A DNA stretch of 64,000 nt from Filomicrobium insigne (GTDB lineage Bacteria; Pseudomonadota; Alphaproteobacteria; Rhizobiales; Hyphomicrobiaceae), in the NCBI RefSeq assembly GCF_900104305.1, contig NZ_FNJC01000004.1:372001-436000 (forward strand). The letters run 5' to 3'. The position numbers were made by a program, and so were the translations under genes. The notes beneath the pieces are model-generated. The model made no database searches, was not told the DNA's origin, and saw only the letters and a program-made list of their open reading frames with translations. Each line of letters begins with the position of its first letter. Within the stretch, counting starts at the first letter, position 1. Positions 23,409 through 31,343 of the stretch are shown here, in pieces.

Positions 23409-25667
23409 TTGCGGGAAGGTGGCGGCTCGTTGGTTCCGGGAGCTCAACGGCGGAAATGGCTGGCGGTGGCCGTCCTCGTGGCGCTCGGCTGTCTTGTCGT
23501 TCCGTGTCAGGCACAAGATCAAGATCCCCCTGCAGTGCTTGCACCTTCCGCGGCCAGCGATGCGGTGCGCGCGTACAAGGTTCTGGATCAGCACTGCGCG
23601 CGATGCCACCAGACGGGTCGTCTCAAGCGGAGTGTCTCGGCGGGGGATCTGGGAAATGTCCTAGATCTTGATGCTCTTGCACGGCGCGCGGACTTAGTGC
23701 GCCCTGGCTATCCGGATGCTTCTCCACTTTTTACCGTAATGCAGACGCGGCATATGCCGAATGACGTTACGAACGGCTTTGGCGACCTCAAGGAGCCCAG
23801 CGTCGAGGAAATTGCGGCGGTTAGGACTTGGATTGCCGGTTTGCGTGCCGTTTCCCGTTGTGTATGGGGAGTCACGGACACCGAGGACGTGGATGCGCTG
23901 ATCCGGGCCGATCAGCAAGGGGCCGACCCTGAGACCGCAAGGTTTCGCCGGTACGTGCAACTTTCGCATCTTGGCACATCATGTGGCGGAAAGAGCCAAC
24001 TGGATGCTTACAGGCAGGCTCTCGTCAAACTCCTCAATAGTGTTTCGCGCGCGCCGAAGCCGTTGCGTCCGGATAACGTCGATATCCGAGGAAGTTTCAT
24101 TGCTTTTGATGTGCGCAATCTGGGATGGTCTCCCGACGAATGGGAAGCCATTGCCAAGCAAACGCCTGAAGCAACACGGCCTGATTTAGGTTCGGATATT
24201 TTAGAGGGTTCCGGGAGCCGTCAGCCGCTTTTACGGGCTGACTGGTTGGCGTACGCCCTCTCTGAGCCTGGAAACTACTACGCGCGTTTGCGGATCCCTG
24301 TCCGAGAGAGGAATTTTGATGCGTGGTTAGGTTTCACGGGAAACATTGATCTTGCGCAGACACGTGTTGCTGGCGTTGCGCAAAGTGCCGTTACGGGTGC
24401 CGCGCGCACTTTTTTGCGCCGCGCGGATAAGGATGGGCGGGTACTTTGGGAGGCTTTTGATTTCGTGCCTGGGACTGGGGAGCAGTCGGACGCACTCACA
24501 AATTTGTCGAACCGACTAAGCCGCGGGGCGGGAGATGACGTGGCGGCGGGTGCTGAACAGTCTCGCTTGCTGTTTCAGCTTCCGAACGGCTTTTTTGGCT
24601 CGGCCGTGTTTTCTGCGGATGGTACCCGGCGGGACGAGGCAAAGGAGATAGGGACTGAAAGCCATGTCTCTGAATTGGCTGGGCGCGCGACAGGTGGAGG
24701 GCTTGGGTGTTTTGTCTGTCATCAGCCGGTCCTGTTGCCCTTTCAGGATGATTTGCGTGGCATTGCCATGGAAGAGGTCAGCCAGAGCGGAGGCGGTGCA
24801 AACCACCTGGTTTCTCAGGCGGAGCTTGATGCGCTCTTGGCGAACGATGCCAACGCACAGACGATCGTCCTCCGTTCGGCGGGCATTGGACCTGATCTGA
24901 CAATCGATGGGTTGGAGCCGATTCACGCGTTGGTTCTGAACTATCTGCGCGCGCTTGATATTCGCCGCGTGGCCCGCGAAATGGGTCGAAGCGTCCAGCA
25001 GATTTCTCAAACGCTTGAGAAGCTTGACGGCGATTTGGCGCCTGCCGCCCGGCGCTTGCGTCAGGGGGTGATCACACGGGCGGAGTTTGACTGGCTCGCT
25101 TCTGAGCTTGTTGAGGATACGGATCAAAGGCAGTCAATTCGGCCCCATGCGGATGACTTGCGCCTTTCGTTATGGAGCGACAAGCCAAGCTACAAAGCGG
25201 GTGAAGCGGCCTACTTCTTTGCTTCTAGCACACAGGATTGTCATCTGACATTGATTTCGGTTGATGCCAAGGGGCTGGCTACCGTCTTGTTTCCCAACGA
25301 CTTTAATCCCGATAACCTTCTCAAGGCCCGCCAACGTTTACGCGTGCCGGGACCGGCTGATGAGTTCAGGTTCCGATTGCGGACTGTTGGTGAGGAAATG
25401 ATCGTTGGGATTTGCATGGCGGGCGGACGTACCTCGCCGCCCGGTGTTTTCCACGACTTCGAGCGTCAACGCTTTACCAGTCTGGGGGATTGGGAAGCCT
25501 TTCTCCGCGATGAGCTGGCAGCGGATAGCAAGGAGCGTGCCGGCGGAGGGACGGTGCAGCGGGCGAAATTAGTGTCCGGCCGCAAGCGCCGGGACACAGT
25601 GCCCGCCCGCAGCGACCCGACACCGCTGCCGCAAGCCCGCGACGCGATCGTCATCAAGATAGACTGA
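23409..25667 (+). CDS. Periplasmic protein with two CxxCH heme motifs and a C-terminal DUF4384 domain
   Basis: The product has about 750 residues with a signal peptide ending near CQAQDQ. A cytochrome c-like segment carries CARCH at 63-67 and a candidate methionine ligand in RHMPND (~116). A long middle region (about 180-420) resembles periplasmic proteins with cytochrome-like parts, and a second motif CFVCH stands at 434-438. The C-terminal DUF4384 domain (~583-670, SLWSDKPSYKAGEA) is usually seen with kinases or secreted proteins. A redox or binding role at the periplasmic face is inferred. The start is uncertain: TTG 23409 or TTG 23430. It is convergent with the YeeE/YedE transporter gene, 13 bases apart. 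Confidence 0.75.
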   Translation: MREGGGSLVPGAQRRKWLAVAVLVALGCLVVPCQAQDQDPPAVLAPSAASDAVRAYKVLDQHCARCHQTGRLKRSVSAGDLGNVLDLDALARRADLVRPGYPDASPLFTVMQTRHMPNDVTNGFGDLKEPSVEEIAAVRTWIAGLRAVSRCVWGVTDTEDVDALIRADQQGADPETARFRRYVQLSHLGTSCGGKSQLDAYRQALVKLLNSVSRAPKPLRPDNVDIRGSFIAFDVRNLGWSPDEWEAIAKQTPEATRPDLGSDILEGSGSRQPLLRADWLAYALSEPGNYYARLRIPVRERNFDAWLGFTGNIDLAQTRVAGVAQSAVTGAARTFLRRADKDGRVLWEAFDFVPGTGEQSDALTNLSNRLSRGAGDDVAAGAEQSRLLFQLPNGFFGSAVFSADGTRRDEAKEIGTESHVSELAGRATGGGLGCFVCHQPVLLPFQDDLRGIAMEEVSQSGGGANHLVSQAELDALLANDANAQTIVLRSAGIGPDLTIDGLEPIHALVLNYLRALDIRRVAREMGRSVQQISQTLEKLDGDLAPAARRLRQGVITRAEFDWLASELVEDTDQRQSIRPHADDLRLSLWSDKPSYKAGEAAYFFASSTQDCHLTLISVDAKGLATVLFPNDFNPDNLLKARQRLRVPGPADEFRFRLRTVGEEMIVGICMAGGRTSPPGVFHDFERQRFTSLGDWEAFLRDELAADSKERAGGGTVQRAKLVSGRKRRDTVPARSDPTPLPQARDAIVIKID

Positions 25668-25680
25668 GCTTTATTGCGGA

Positions 25681-26772
25681 TCAGGCCAAGCGCTCTAGGG
25701 CTTTCAAGCCGAGAATGCCACCGAGAACGATCGCGACAAATGTCAGGTATGAGCCCAAAGCCAGCGTCGAGATGCCTGTCAGGCCCTGGCCGATCGTGCA
25801 CCCGAGCGCCATCACACCCCCGAAGCCCATGAGTGCGGCGCCTGATAAGGTCCGCACGGTGTCACCGGCATCGGAAAAGGACGCCACGCGGAAACGTCCC
25901 ATAGACATGGCGGCAAGGAAGGCGCCGAATAATGCCCCGAAGACGCTTGCGGCTCCAAAGCCCGGATAGCCTAGTGCGGTGTAGCGCTGGATCCATTCTA
26001 GGCTGTCGCCCGCGGGGCGGACGTAGGTCAACGAGATTGGAGGAACGGGCGCTTCGGTGAACTCATCGAAGGCGAGGCCAGTGGCCGCCCAGCCTGCGAT
26101 CACGCACAACCCGACTGCAATACCGGCGATGATATGGACGGGGCTTGCGCGCATTTCGCGGCTTGCGAAGCAATAGAGCATCATTAGACCCGCGATGATC
26201 GCACCGACGGCGAGGCCCGCGATGTCGCCCGGAACGATTTGGTGGGCTGAAGCCATGTCGGCAAGGCTTGTCGATGGCGCGCCGAGGCCGCTCATTGGGA
26301 GTGCTGTCGCGTCCGCAATTGCAGCTCGCAGAGGGCCTAGGACGCCGCCGATTGTGGCGTATGCAAAGATCCCGACGACGACGAGAGTGAGCAAAGCCCG
26401 CAAGTCGCCGCCACCGGCGCGCGCCAGGTTGCGGCTCGGGCAGCCGCCGGAAAAGACCATGCCGAAGCCGAAGATCAGTCCGCCGAGGATATGGCCTGAC
26501 CAATTCAACGAGGGGCCGAGATACATCGACTTCTCGACCGACACGATGCCAGTGTAGGCGAGCGCCTGGGTGCCGAGGATTGCGACCGCGCCTGCCAGGA
26601 TCCATGAGCGGAAGCGGCGGTAGTCGCCAAAGTTAAAAGCGTCGGAGATCCCGCCCATCGTGCAGAAGTTTGTGGCGTAGACGATGCAGCCAAACGCGAA
26701 GCCGACCACCAATCCTGAGATCATCAGGTAAAGTGGTGCGTTTTCGATAAAGGCTTGGCGTAGTTCTTCCAT
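25681..26772 (-). CDS. YeeE/YedE family (TsuA-like) sulfur transporter
   Basis: This 363-residue membrane protein has about nine or ten helices. The conserved cysteines are present: C37 in NFCTMGG, C111 in SGGCPSR, and one in ALGCTIGQG near residue 323. In the structurally studied member (TsuA/YeeE) these cysteines line the path for thiosulfate uptake, so import of thiosulfate or a related sulfur species is the best guess. The start at 26772 has GGAG 10 bases upstream. A TusA-like protein, which often partners with YeeE, is encoded about 4 kb away rather than adjacent. Confidence 0.9.
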   Translation of the reverse strand: MEELRQAFIENAPLYLMISGLVVGFAFGCIVYATNFCTMGGISDAFNFGDYRRFRSWILAGAVAILGTQALAYTGIVSVEKSMYLGPSLNWSGHILGGLIFGFGMVFSGGCPSRNLARAGGGDLRALLTLVVVGIFAYATIGGVLGPLRAAIADATALPMSGLGAPSTSLADMASAHQIVPGDIAGLAVGAIIAGLMMLYCFASREMRASPVHIIAGIAVGLCVIAGWAATGLAFDEFTEAPVPPISLTYVRPAGDSLEWIQRYTALGYPGFGAASVFGALFGAFLAAMSMGRFRVASFSDAGDTVRTLSGAALMGFGGVMALGCTIGQGLTGISTLALGSYLTFVAIVLGGILGLKALERLA

Positions 26773-26919
26773 CGTCAGTGGTCTCCGAGACTGTCCGTTG
26801 TCGGCGGCAGCGTTATCATAGTCAAACTTGAGAATGTTAACTGAATTCCACTGTTCTAAACGCCCCTGGAACAAGATGGCGCGGTGACAGCGGGCCTGGA
26901 ACAACAAATTTGCTTCACG

Positions 26920-26995
26920 CTAGTGTCCGGTTTCCAAAGTTCGCTGCAGGGGATGCTTGTTTGGGAGCAAACTTCGGAATCAAAAGGGACACTAG
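26920..26995. repeat. Imperfect 76-bp palindrome, possible MITE-like or intergenic repeat
   Basis: The two ends are CTAGTGTCC and its complement GGACACTAG, and similarity continues inward: ...TTCCAAAGTTCGCT on one side against ...TTCCGAAGTTTGCT read from the other. The whole could fold as a hairpin or represent a terminal-inverted-repeat element. Only one copy is visible in the window. It sits between the divergent YeeE and ornithine decarboxylase genes. Confidence 0.55.
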
Positions 26996-27200
26996 AATCA
27001 TGGGGTTGCTCGTGTGTTTCAGAGCGAGTAATTCGCTGACGGCCATTCCGCGATAACCGGCGAATTTCTCGATCATCACACGAGGGGTTTACGTGGGGGG
27101 CAAATGACCATATATCCGCGCTTCTTTGCGATAAGGCGGTCTCTGCTGGTATGAGCAGCGCCCTCGGATTTTTAAACCCGACTGGTGGAGGTCCCATGAA
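26996..27200 (+). promoter_or_regulatory. 5' leader of ornithine decarboxylase, candidate speF-type cis-regulatory RNA
   Basis: A long leader precedes the decarboxylase, as in alphaproteobacteria where a conserved speF RNA motif has been described upstream of ornithine decarboxylase genes. I cannot run a covariance search, so the family assignment is by position and general appearance. Inside it lie a short ORF (27104-27154) with a strong ribosome binding site and a stem-loop that overlaps the end of that ORF (arms GGCG and CTGCT around 27136-27162), followed by a T-rich tract near 27169. Confidence 0.5.
27104..27154 (+). CDS. Candidate leader peptide in the ornithine decarboxylase 5' region
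   Basis: The 16-residue ORF MTIYPRFFAIRRSLLV is preceded by a run of six G (27095-27100) 3 bases before the ATG, one of the strongest ribosome binding sites in the window. Its stop codon lies inside the hairpin CTGCT...AGCAG (27143-27147 with 27154-27158). A translated leader could therefore control folding and expression of the decarboxylase 46 bases downstream. Gammaproteobacterial speF has a known ornithine-sensing arrest peptide (SpeFL); this peptide is unlike it in sequence apart from an Arg-Arg pair. Function is inferred. Confidence 0.5.
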   Translation: MTIYPRFFAIRRSLLV

Positions 27201-28394
27201 ATGGAAAAGCTCGCTTCCGCGGCAGCTCTGATCCAATCCCGACGCCCTGAAAAGCCCGTACTTGGACTTCGTCCGCAGGCGGCTGGCCGGGCGGCGCGTT
27301 GGTTTATAGACAACTTTGATGGCGATGTGGCCTATGCCTACAAGGCCAACAGCTCGGTCTTTCTGGTCGGGGCGCTGTATGGTGCCGGAATCCGACATTT
27401 CGACGTTGCCTCGCTCCCTGAGCTTGAGGACGCCGCCACGATTCCTGGGGCAGAGCTTCATTTCATGCATCCGGTCAAATCGCGCAGCGCAATTCGTCGC
27501 GCGTATGATTTGGGTGTCCGTAGTTTTTCCCTCGATGGGCTCGATGAGCTTACTAAAATTGTCGAGGAGACGACTGGGGCGGATGGCCGCCCGGCGCGGG
27601 ATTTGAAGCTGTTTGTGCGCGTGGCGGTACCTGCGATCAACAGCCTCATCCCACTTGAGCACAAATTTGGGATCGCTGGTGCTGCAGCCGCGGATCTTCT
27701 CGTTAAGACGCGTCAGGTGGCGGCCGAATTGGGCATCACGTTCCATGTCGGTTCGCAAACAACGACACCAGACGCGTTCGTCGCCGCATTGCAGGCGGTG
27801 CGCGAATTGATCGGCGTTGCTGGCGTTGTCGTCGACCGTATCGATGTCGGCGGCGGCTATCCTTCGCGGTATCCGAACAGTGAGCCTTCACCGCTCGTCG
27901 ATTTTATCGACGCGATTGATGCTGGCCTCGAAGAGATGCCCGTGCGTGAAGATGTCCGCGTGATGTGTGAGCCAGGCCGTGCGCTGGTCGCAGAGGCTGA
28001 AAGCCTAATCGTGCGGGTGGATGCGCGCCGCGGTAGCCATCTTTATATTAATGACGGCTCTTACGGGACGCTGTTCGACGCCGCGCATCTTGGCTTCGTA
28101 TTTCCGGCACGCATGGTTTCGCGTGAGCCGGAAGCTGGTGAACCGCTCACGGGGTTTGAACTGTGGGGGCCGACCTGCGATTCAATTGATCACATGCCAG
28201 GCCCCTTCATGTTGCCGGCGTCCATTCGGCCAGGAGATTACATTGAGATTGGCAACATCGGCGCTTATGGCCGGGCGATGGCTGGCAAGTTCAATGGTTA
28301 TGGCGATTACGAGGAGGTCATCCTGCTCGATGAGCCTCAGGTGACCATGTACTCGGAAGATGCCGCTGTGCCGGCGCGGTTTGCGCGCGGCTAA
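27201..28394 (+). CDS. Ornithine/lysine decarboxylase (PLP fold type III)
   Basis: The 397-residue alanine-racemase-fold decarboxylase carries the PLP lysine K48 in AYAYKANSS, the HVGSQ loop (about 184), GGGYP, CEPGR, and the dimer-interface catalytic cysteine C326 in WGPTCDSID. It should produce putrescine from ornithine and perhaps cadaverine from lysine. GGTGGAGG stands 8 bases before the ATG. A terminator follows, then the agmatinase gene. The long leader suggests feedback by a polyamine or precursor. It is commonly named speF/speC or odc in alphaproteobacteria; I do not choose one. Confidence 0.92.
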   Translation: MEKLASAAALIQSRRPEKPVLGLRPQAAGRAARWFIDNFDGDVAYAYKANSSVFLVGALYGAGIRHFDVASLPELEDAATIPGAELHFMHPVKSRSAIRRAYDLGVRSFSLDGLDELTKIVEETTGADGRPARDLKLFVRVAVPAINSLIPLEHKFGIAGAAAADLLVKTRQVAAELGITFHVGSQTTTPDAFVAALQAVRELIGVAGVVVDRIDVGGGYPSRYPNSEPSPLVDFIDAIDAGLEEMPVREDVRVMCEPGRALVAEAESLIVRVDARRGSHLYINDGSYGTLFDAAHLGFVFPARMVSREPEAGEPLTGFELWGPTCDSIDHMPGPFMLPASIRPGDYIEIGNIGAYGRAMAGKFNGYGDYEEVILLDEPQVTMYSEDAAVPARFARG

Positions 28395-28437
28395 AATTTC
28401 GCTGCCGGCTTCGTCTGGCGGAACACAATTGATAAAC

Positions 28438-28475
28438 AACGAGGCTCGGGGGTAGACGCTTTCGAGCCTCGTTTT
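28438..28475 (+). terminator. Rho-independent terminator after ornithine decarboxylase
   Basis: A perfect 11-bp stem (28438-28448 with 28463-28473, arm AACGAGGCTCG), a 14-base loop and TTTT at 28472-28475 lie 44 bases beyond the decarboxylase stop codon. It implies that agmatinase is expressed separately or by read-through. Confidence 0.75.
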
Positions 28476-28501
28476 GTGACTAGTGCCAGGGACCAAAAGA
28501 T

Positions 28502-29452
28502 ATGGGCCAACAACCGAGCGACCCCTTCACTTACCTACATGCGGACGAGGCCTTTCTCGATCCAGATCGGTCCGACGTGCTTTGTCCGCATTTGGCCCGT
28601 GCTCTCGTTATTCCGTTTGGGCTCGAGGCGACGGTGAGCTACGGCTCCGGTACGGCGCGGGGTCCTGCGGCCATCCTTGCGGCCAGTCATCAGCTTGAGT
28701 TGTACGACGACGAACTCATGCGTCAGCCTTGTGATGATTTCGGTATCGCGACGTTGAAACCGCCGGTGATTGATCTCGAAAAGGGTCCTGAACCTGCTTT
28801 GGATAAGCTCGCACGCATCGTCGAGCAAACATTGGAAGCTGGCCGATTTCCGTTCGTGCTTGGTGGCGAGCATTCGTTGACTGCAGGTGCCATCCGGCCT
28901 TTTGCGGCACACTATGACAACCTCGTTGTTTTGCAGTTCGATGCTCATGCCGATTTGCGGGATGGTTATCTGGGTGAGCGCTTTTCGCATGCGGCAGCGA
29001 TGCGGCGTGTGCTTGACTATCAGCACGTCAGTTTAGTTTCGGTTGGTATCCGTGCGGTATCGGCTCCAGAGGTTGGTTTTGCCGAAGCGAACAAGCATCG
29101 TGTTCACATCCATTGGGGCAAAGACCAAGCACATTGGTCGATCGAAGATATCGTTGCGCCGCTGAAGGGGCGTCCGATCTACGTCACTTTCGATATCGAC
29201 GGTCTGGACGGGTCAATCATGCCTGCGACGGGTACGCCTACGCCCGGCGGTATGAATTATCCGCAGGCGCTTGCGATCCTGCGCCGCGCGGCGCAGGTTG
29301 GCACGATCGTAGGTGCGGATCTCGTAGAGCTGGCGCCGATACCGGGCTTCCATGCGTATGATTTTCTTGCGGCGCAACTTGCCTACAAGATGATGGCGTA
29401 TGCTTTGTCCGGGACGGGGCCTGGCGTGCGCCGTTCGCGCGTCTTGTCCTGA
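28502..29452 (+). CDS. speB: Agmatinase / ureohydrolase
   Basis: The 316-residue ureohydrolase has all metal ligands of the binuclear manganese site: GGEHS (~121-125), DAHADLRDGY (~144-153) and DIDGLDGS (~230-237). The overall length and the GTPTPGGMNY segment match agmatinase, which splits agmatine into putrescine and urea. Related enzymes act on guanidinobutyrate or guanidinopropionate, so specificity is not certain. No arginine decarboxylase is in the window. It lies next to ornithine decarboxylase, consistent with polyamine synthesis. Confidence 0.88.
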   Translation: MGQQPSDPFTYLHADEAFLDPDRSDVLCPHLARALVIPFGLEATVSYGSGTARGPAAILAASHQLELYDDELMRQPCDDFGIATLKPPVIDLEKGPEPALDKLARIVEQTLEAGRFPFVLGGEHSLTAGAIRPFAAHYDNLVVLQFDAHADLRDGYLGERFSHAAAMRRVLDYQHVSLVSVGIRAVSAPEVGFAEANKHRVHIHWGKDQAHWSIEDIVAPLKGRPIYVTFDIDGLDGSIMPATGTPTPGGMNYPQALAILRRAAQVGTIVGADLVELAPIPGFHAYDFLAAQLAYKMMAYALSGTGPGVRRSRVLS

Positions 29453-29464
29453 TAATCTTAGGAC

Positions 29465-29539
29465 TGGTGGGCGGTACTGGGATTGAACCAGTGACCCCAC
29501 GCGTGTGAAGCGTGTGCTCTACCGCTGAGCTAACCGCCC
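29465..29539 (-). tRNA. tRNA-Val (anticodon CAC)
   Basis: The minus strand folds into a complete cloverleaf of 75 nt including an encoded CCA. The acceptor GGGCGGT pairs with ACCGCCC, the D arm is GCTC/GAGC, and the anticodon stem CACGC/GCGTG carries the loop TTCACAC (anticodon CAC, reading GUG). The T arm is ACTGG/CCAGT with loop TTCAATC. Confidence 0.95.
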
Positions 29540-29618
29540 GGTTCCAGGGAAGCCAGCTTATGCTGACATTCTTCACCTGCTGTCAAGGTCCGTGGTGACC
29601 GAACTTCGCACCCTTCAC

Positions 29619-30626
29619 TTACCGTCGCGCATCAGTCAGCTCGAAGCTTTGGGCGATGCGTCGGAACTCCGGGATAAGCGTTTGTGATGTTGGTGTGATG
29701 CCAAGCAATCGATAGTATCCACCACCGGGTGCCGGAAGCAAAATCTGTAGCAGGTTGACCGGATTTTCGTCTGTTGCGTCTACGGCGGTTGCCTCTATCG
29801 ATATGCCTTCCAGGCCGCCGATAGTCACTTCTGTGGGCGTGCTCAGCTTAAGCTGGCGATAGCCCGTGAGTGAGGTCAGCAGCTTTGTTGCAAACGCTTG
29901 GGGCTCCTTGACCGGTCGCTTGTCGAGGGAGGGGGCAATCATGAAAACGGGGCGACTTTGTCCTTTGCGCTCAGGTTCAAATCGGCCGTCCCGGGTATAG
30001 ACCGTGCTTGTGCCGATAACGGTGCCCGCTCGTTTGAATTCTCCGAGATATCCAAGACGGTAAAGCTCCCGCACCGTGAGATGAGCGGCGGTTTTCGCCG
30101 AACTGAGAACGCGCTCAATATCCTCTGCCGTTATCGTGCGATTACGCATGATCTCGACCGGCACATTCGCGGAAACCAATACCGACTGATCGGCCGTACG
30201 GAACACAACGAAGAACTTTTCGTACGTACCGGTTGGCGAGGTTTGTTGGGCGCGAATGTAAATGTGATCATCCGTCCGGGGCAGTGTCCCACGTTCGACG
30301 GATGTAATTCCGCGCTTGGCAAGCCCTTCCGCCGTAAAACCTGAAATCAATTCGTCATAGGCTTCGTGAGGCGTTTCGAAGATCACGTAGCTCACACCGA
30401 GATTTTCGTTTGTAAAACCGGAGAATAGCGGGGACGGTTCGAAGCCTTCCGGGAGGTCGAGCACGACCCGACTGTTGAGAGCCTGTTGGGGCAGGGCGGA
30501 GGCTTGAAGTGCGCCGAACATGAAAGAGGCCGCGAGGACCACGAAAAGCGCCACCGTTCGAACGACGCTTGCTCTTCGATCAGCGCTCAGATCGATGGTG
30601 TGGCACTCAGCTGTCGGAAGGCGCAT
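29619..30626 (-). CDS. Conserved hypothetical secreted protein
   Basis: The 335-residue product has an N-terminal extension, then a signal sequence (hydrophobic ~23-40, cleavage near QASALPQQ). The mature part is soluble, rich in β-strand-like stretches (SRVVLDLPEGFEPSPLFSGF; PVNLLQILLPAPGGGYYRLLG) with no cysteines in the mature region. It resembles the periplasmic proteins that follow bacterial stress or virulence themes only in a general way. I do not recognise a family. It stands alone beside tRNA-Val. Confidence 0.7.
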   Translation of the reverse strand: MRLPTAECHTIDLSADRRASVVRTVALFVVLAASFMFGALQASALPQQALNSRVVLDLPEGFEPSPLFSGFTNENLGVSYVIFETPHEAYDELISGFTAEGLAKRGITSVERGTLPRTDDHIYIRAQQTSPTGTYEKFFVVFRTADQSVLVSANVPVEIMRNRTITAEDIERVLSSAKTAAHLTVRELYRLGYLGEFKRAGTVIGTSTVYTRDGRFEPERKGQSRPVFMIAPSLDKRPVKEPQAFATKLLTSLTGYRQLKLSTPTEVTIGGLEGISIEATAVDATDENPVNLLQILLPAPGGGYYRLLGITPTSQTLIPEFRRIAQSFELTDARR

Positions 30627-30817
30627 TGGTTATCTCGCTCGCCTGAAACGGTACCCAGTCGCCGTTCTGGCCCCAGAATTAGTTTCTTCATAGCGAGAGG
30701 AGAGGGGGTGGATGCGGCTGAATTGCGGCGCCTGAGCTGACTGCTACAGGGCGTCGCGAATGAGGCACTTTGCGCGAAAAAGGGGCGCCGCGTGGACCTA
30801 CGGCGCTCCGGTATGAG

Positions 30818-31045
30818 TCAGGCGGAATGTTGGATCAGGAAGCGATATACGCCGCCGCTTTCTTCGTGTTCCAACAAGGTGTTTCCGGTTGTTTTGCAGA
30901 ACGCTTGGAAGTCGGCGACAGATCCGGGATCGGTGGCCAGGACCTCAAGGGTGCCGCCGCGGGGAACGTCCTTGATGATTTTTTTGGTTTTCAAGATTGG
31001 CAGCGGACAATTCAAACCCTTTGTATCCAGTGTCATATCGGCCAT
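30818..31045 (-). CDS. TusA family sulfurtransferase-like protein
   Basis: The 75-residue TusA-fold protein has the persulfide-carrying CPLP motif at 13-16 in GLNCPLPILKTKK, followed by the VLATDPGSVADFQAFC segment typical of the family. TusA proteins pass sulfur to tRNA thiolation, molybdopterin or dissimilatory sulfur pathways. With the YeeE/YedE gene elsewhere in the window it could serve imported thiosulfate sulfur, which is inference. Divergent from the RND transporter; no other tus or dsr gene nearby. Confidence 0.92.
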   Translation of the reverse strand: MADMTLDTKGLNCPLPILKTKKIIKDVPRGGTLEVLATDPGSVADFQAFCKTTGNTLLEHEESGGVYRFLIQHSA

Positions 31046-31343
31046 GGTCGTCGCAGTCTCCGGACAGATTTTTGTTTTTATCGGCGCCTAATTCTCAGCC
31101 GCTCACGAGAGGTTGATAGCAGAGGTAGAAGGCGCGCGACGATATCAAAACGTGCAAATTGGCGATAGGTTTGGCGGCCTGACGCCCGAATCGCACGGTG
31201 TGAGTGGGTATATCGCGGCAATTAGGCATTGCCGGATTGGTTGTCATCAGGCATCAGCGGGTGTCACCATTATACGGTTTGCGTCGGGTTTGGCTTACCT
31301 AGGGGCTGTCGGCTTTTTTCGGCATGGGAACGCGAGGGGAATC

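Noticed and set aside
25570-25610. AGTGTCCGGC...GCCGGGACAC near-palindrome inside the DUF4384 gene
   Set aside because: It lies in coding sequence near the end of the gene and resembles the 26920 element only in the GTGTCC word, so it is not counted as a second copy.
26856-27758. 300-codon minus-strand frame opposite the start of ornithine decarboxylase
   Set aside because: It overlaps most of the first half of a clear decarboxylase gene, lies across the leader RNA and has no recognisable domain, so it is a shadow frame.
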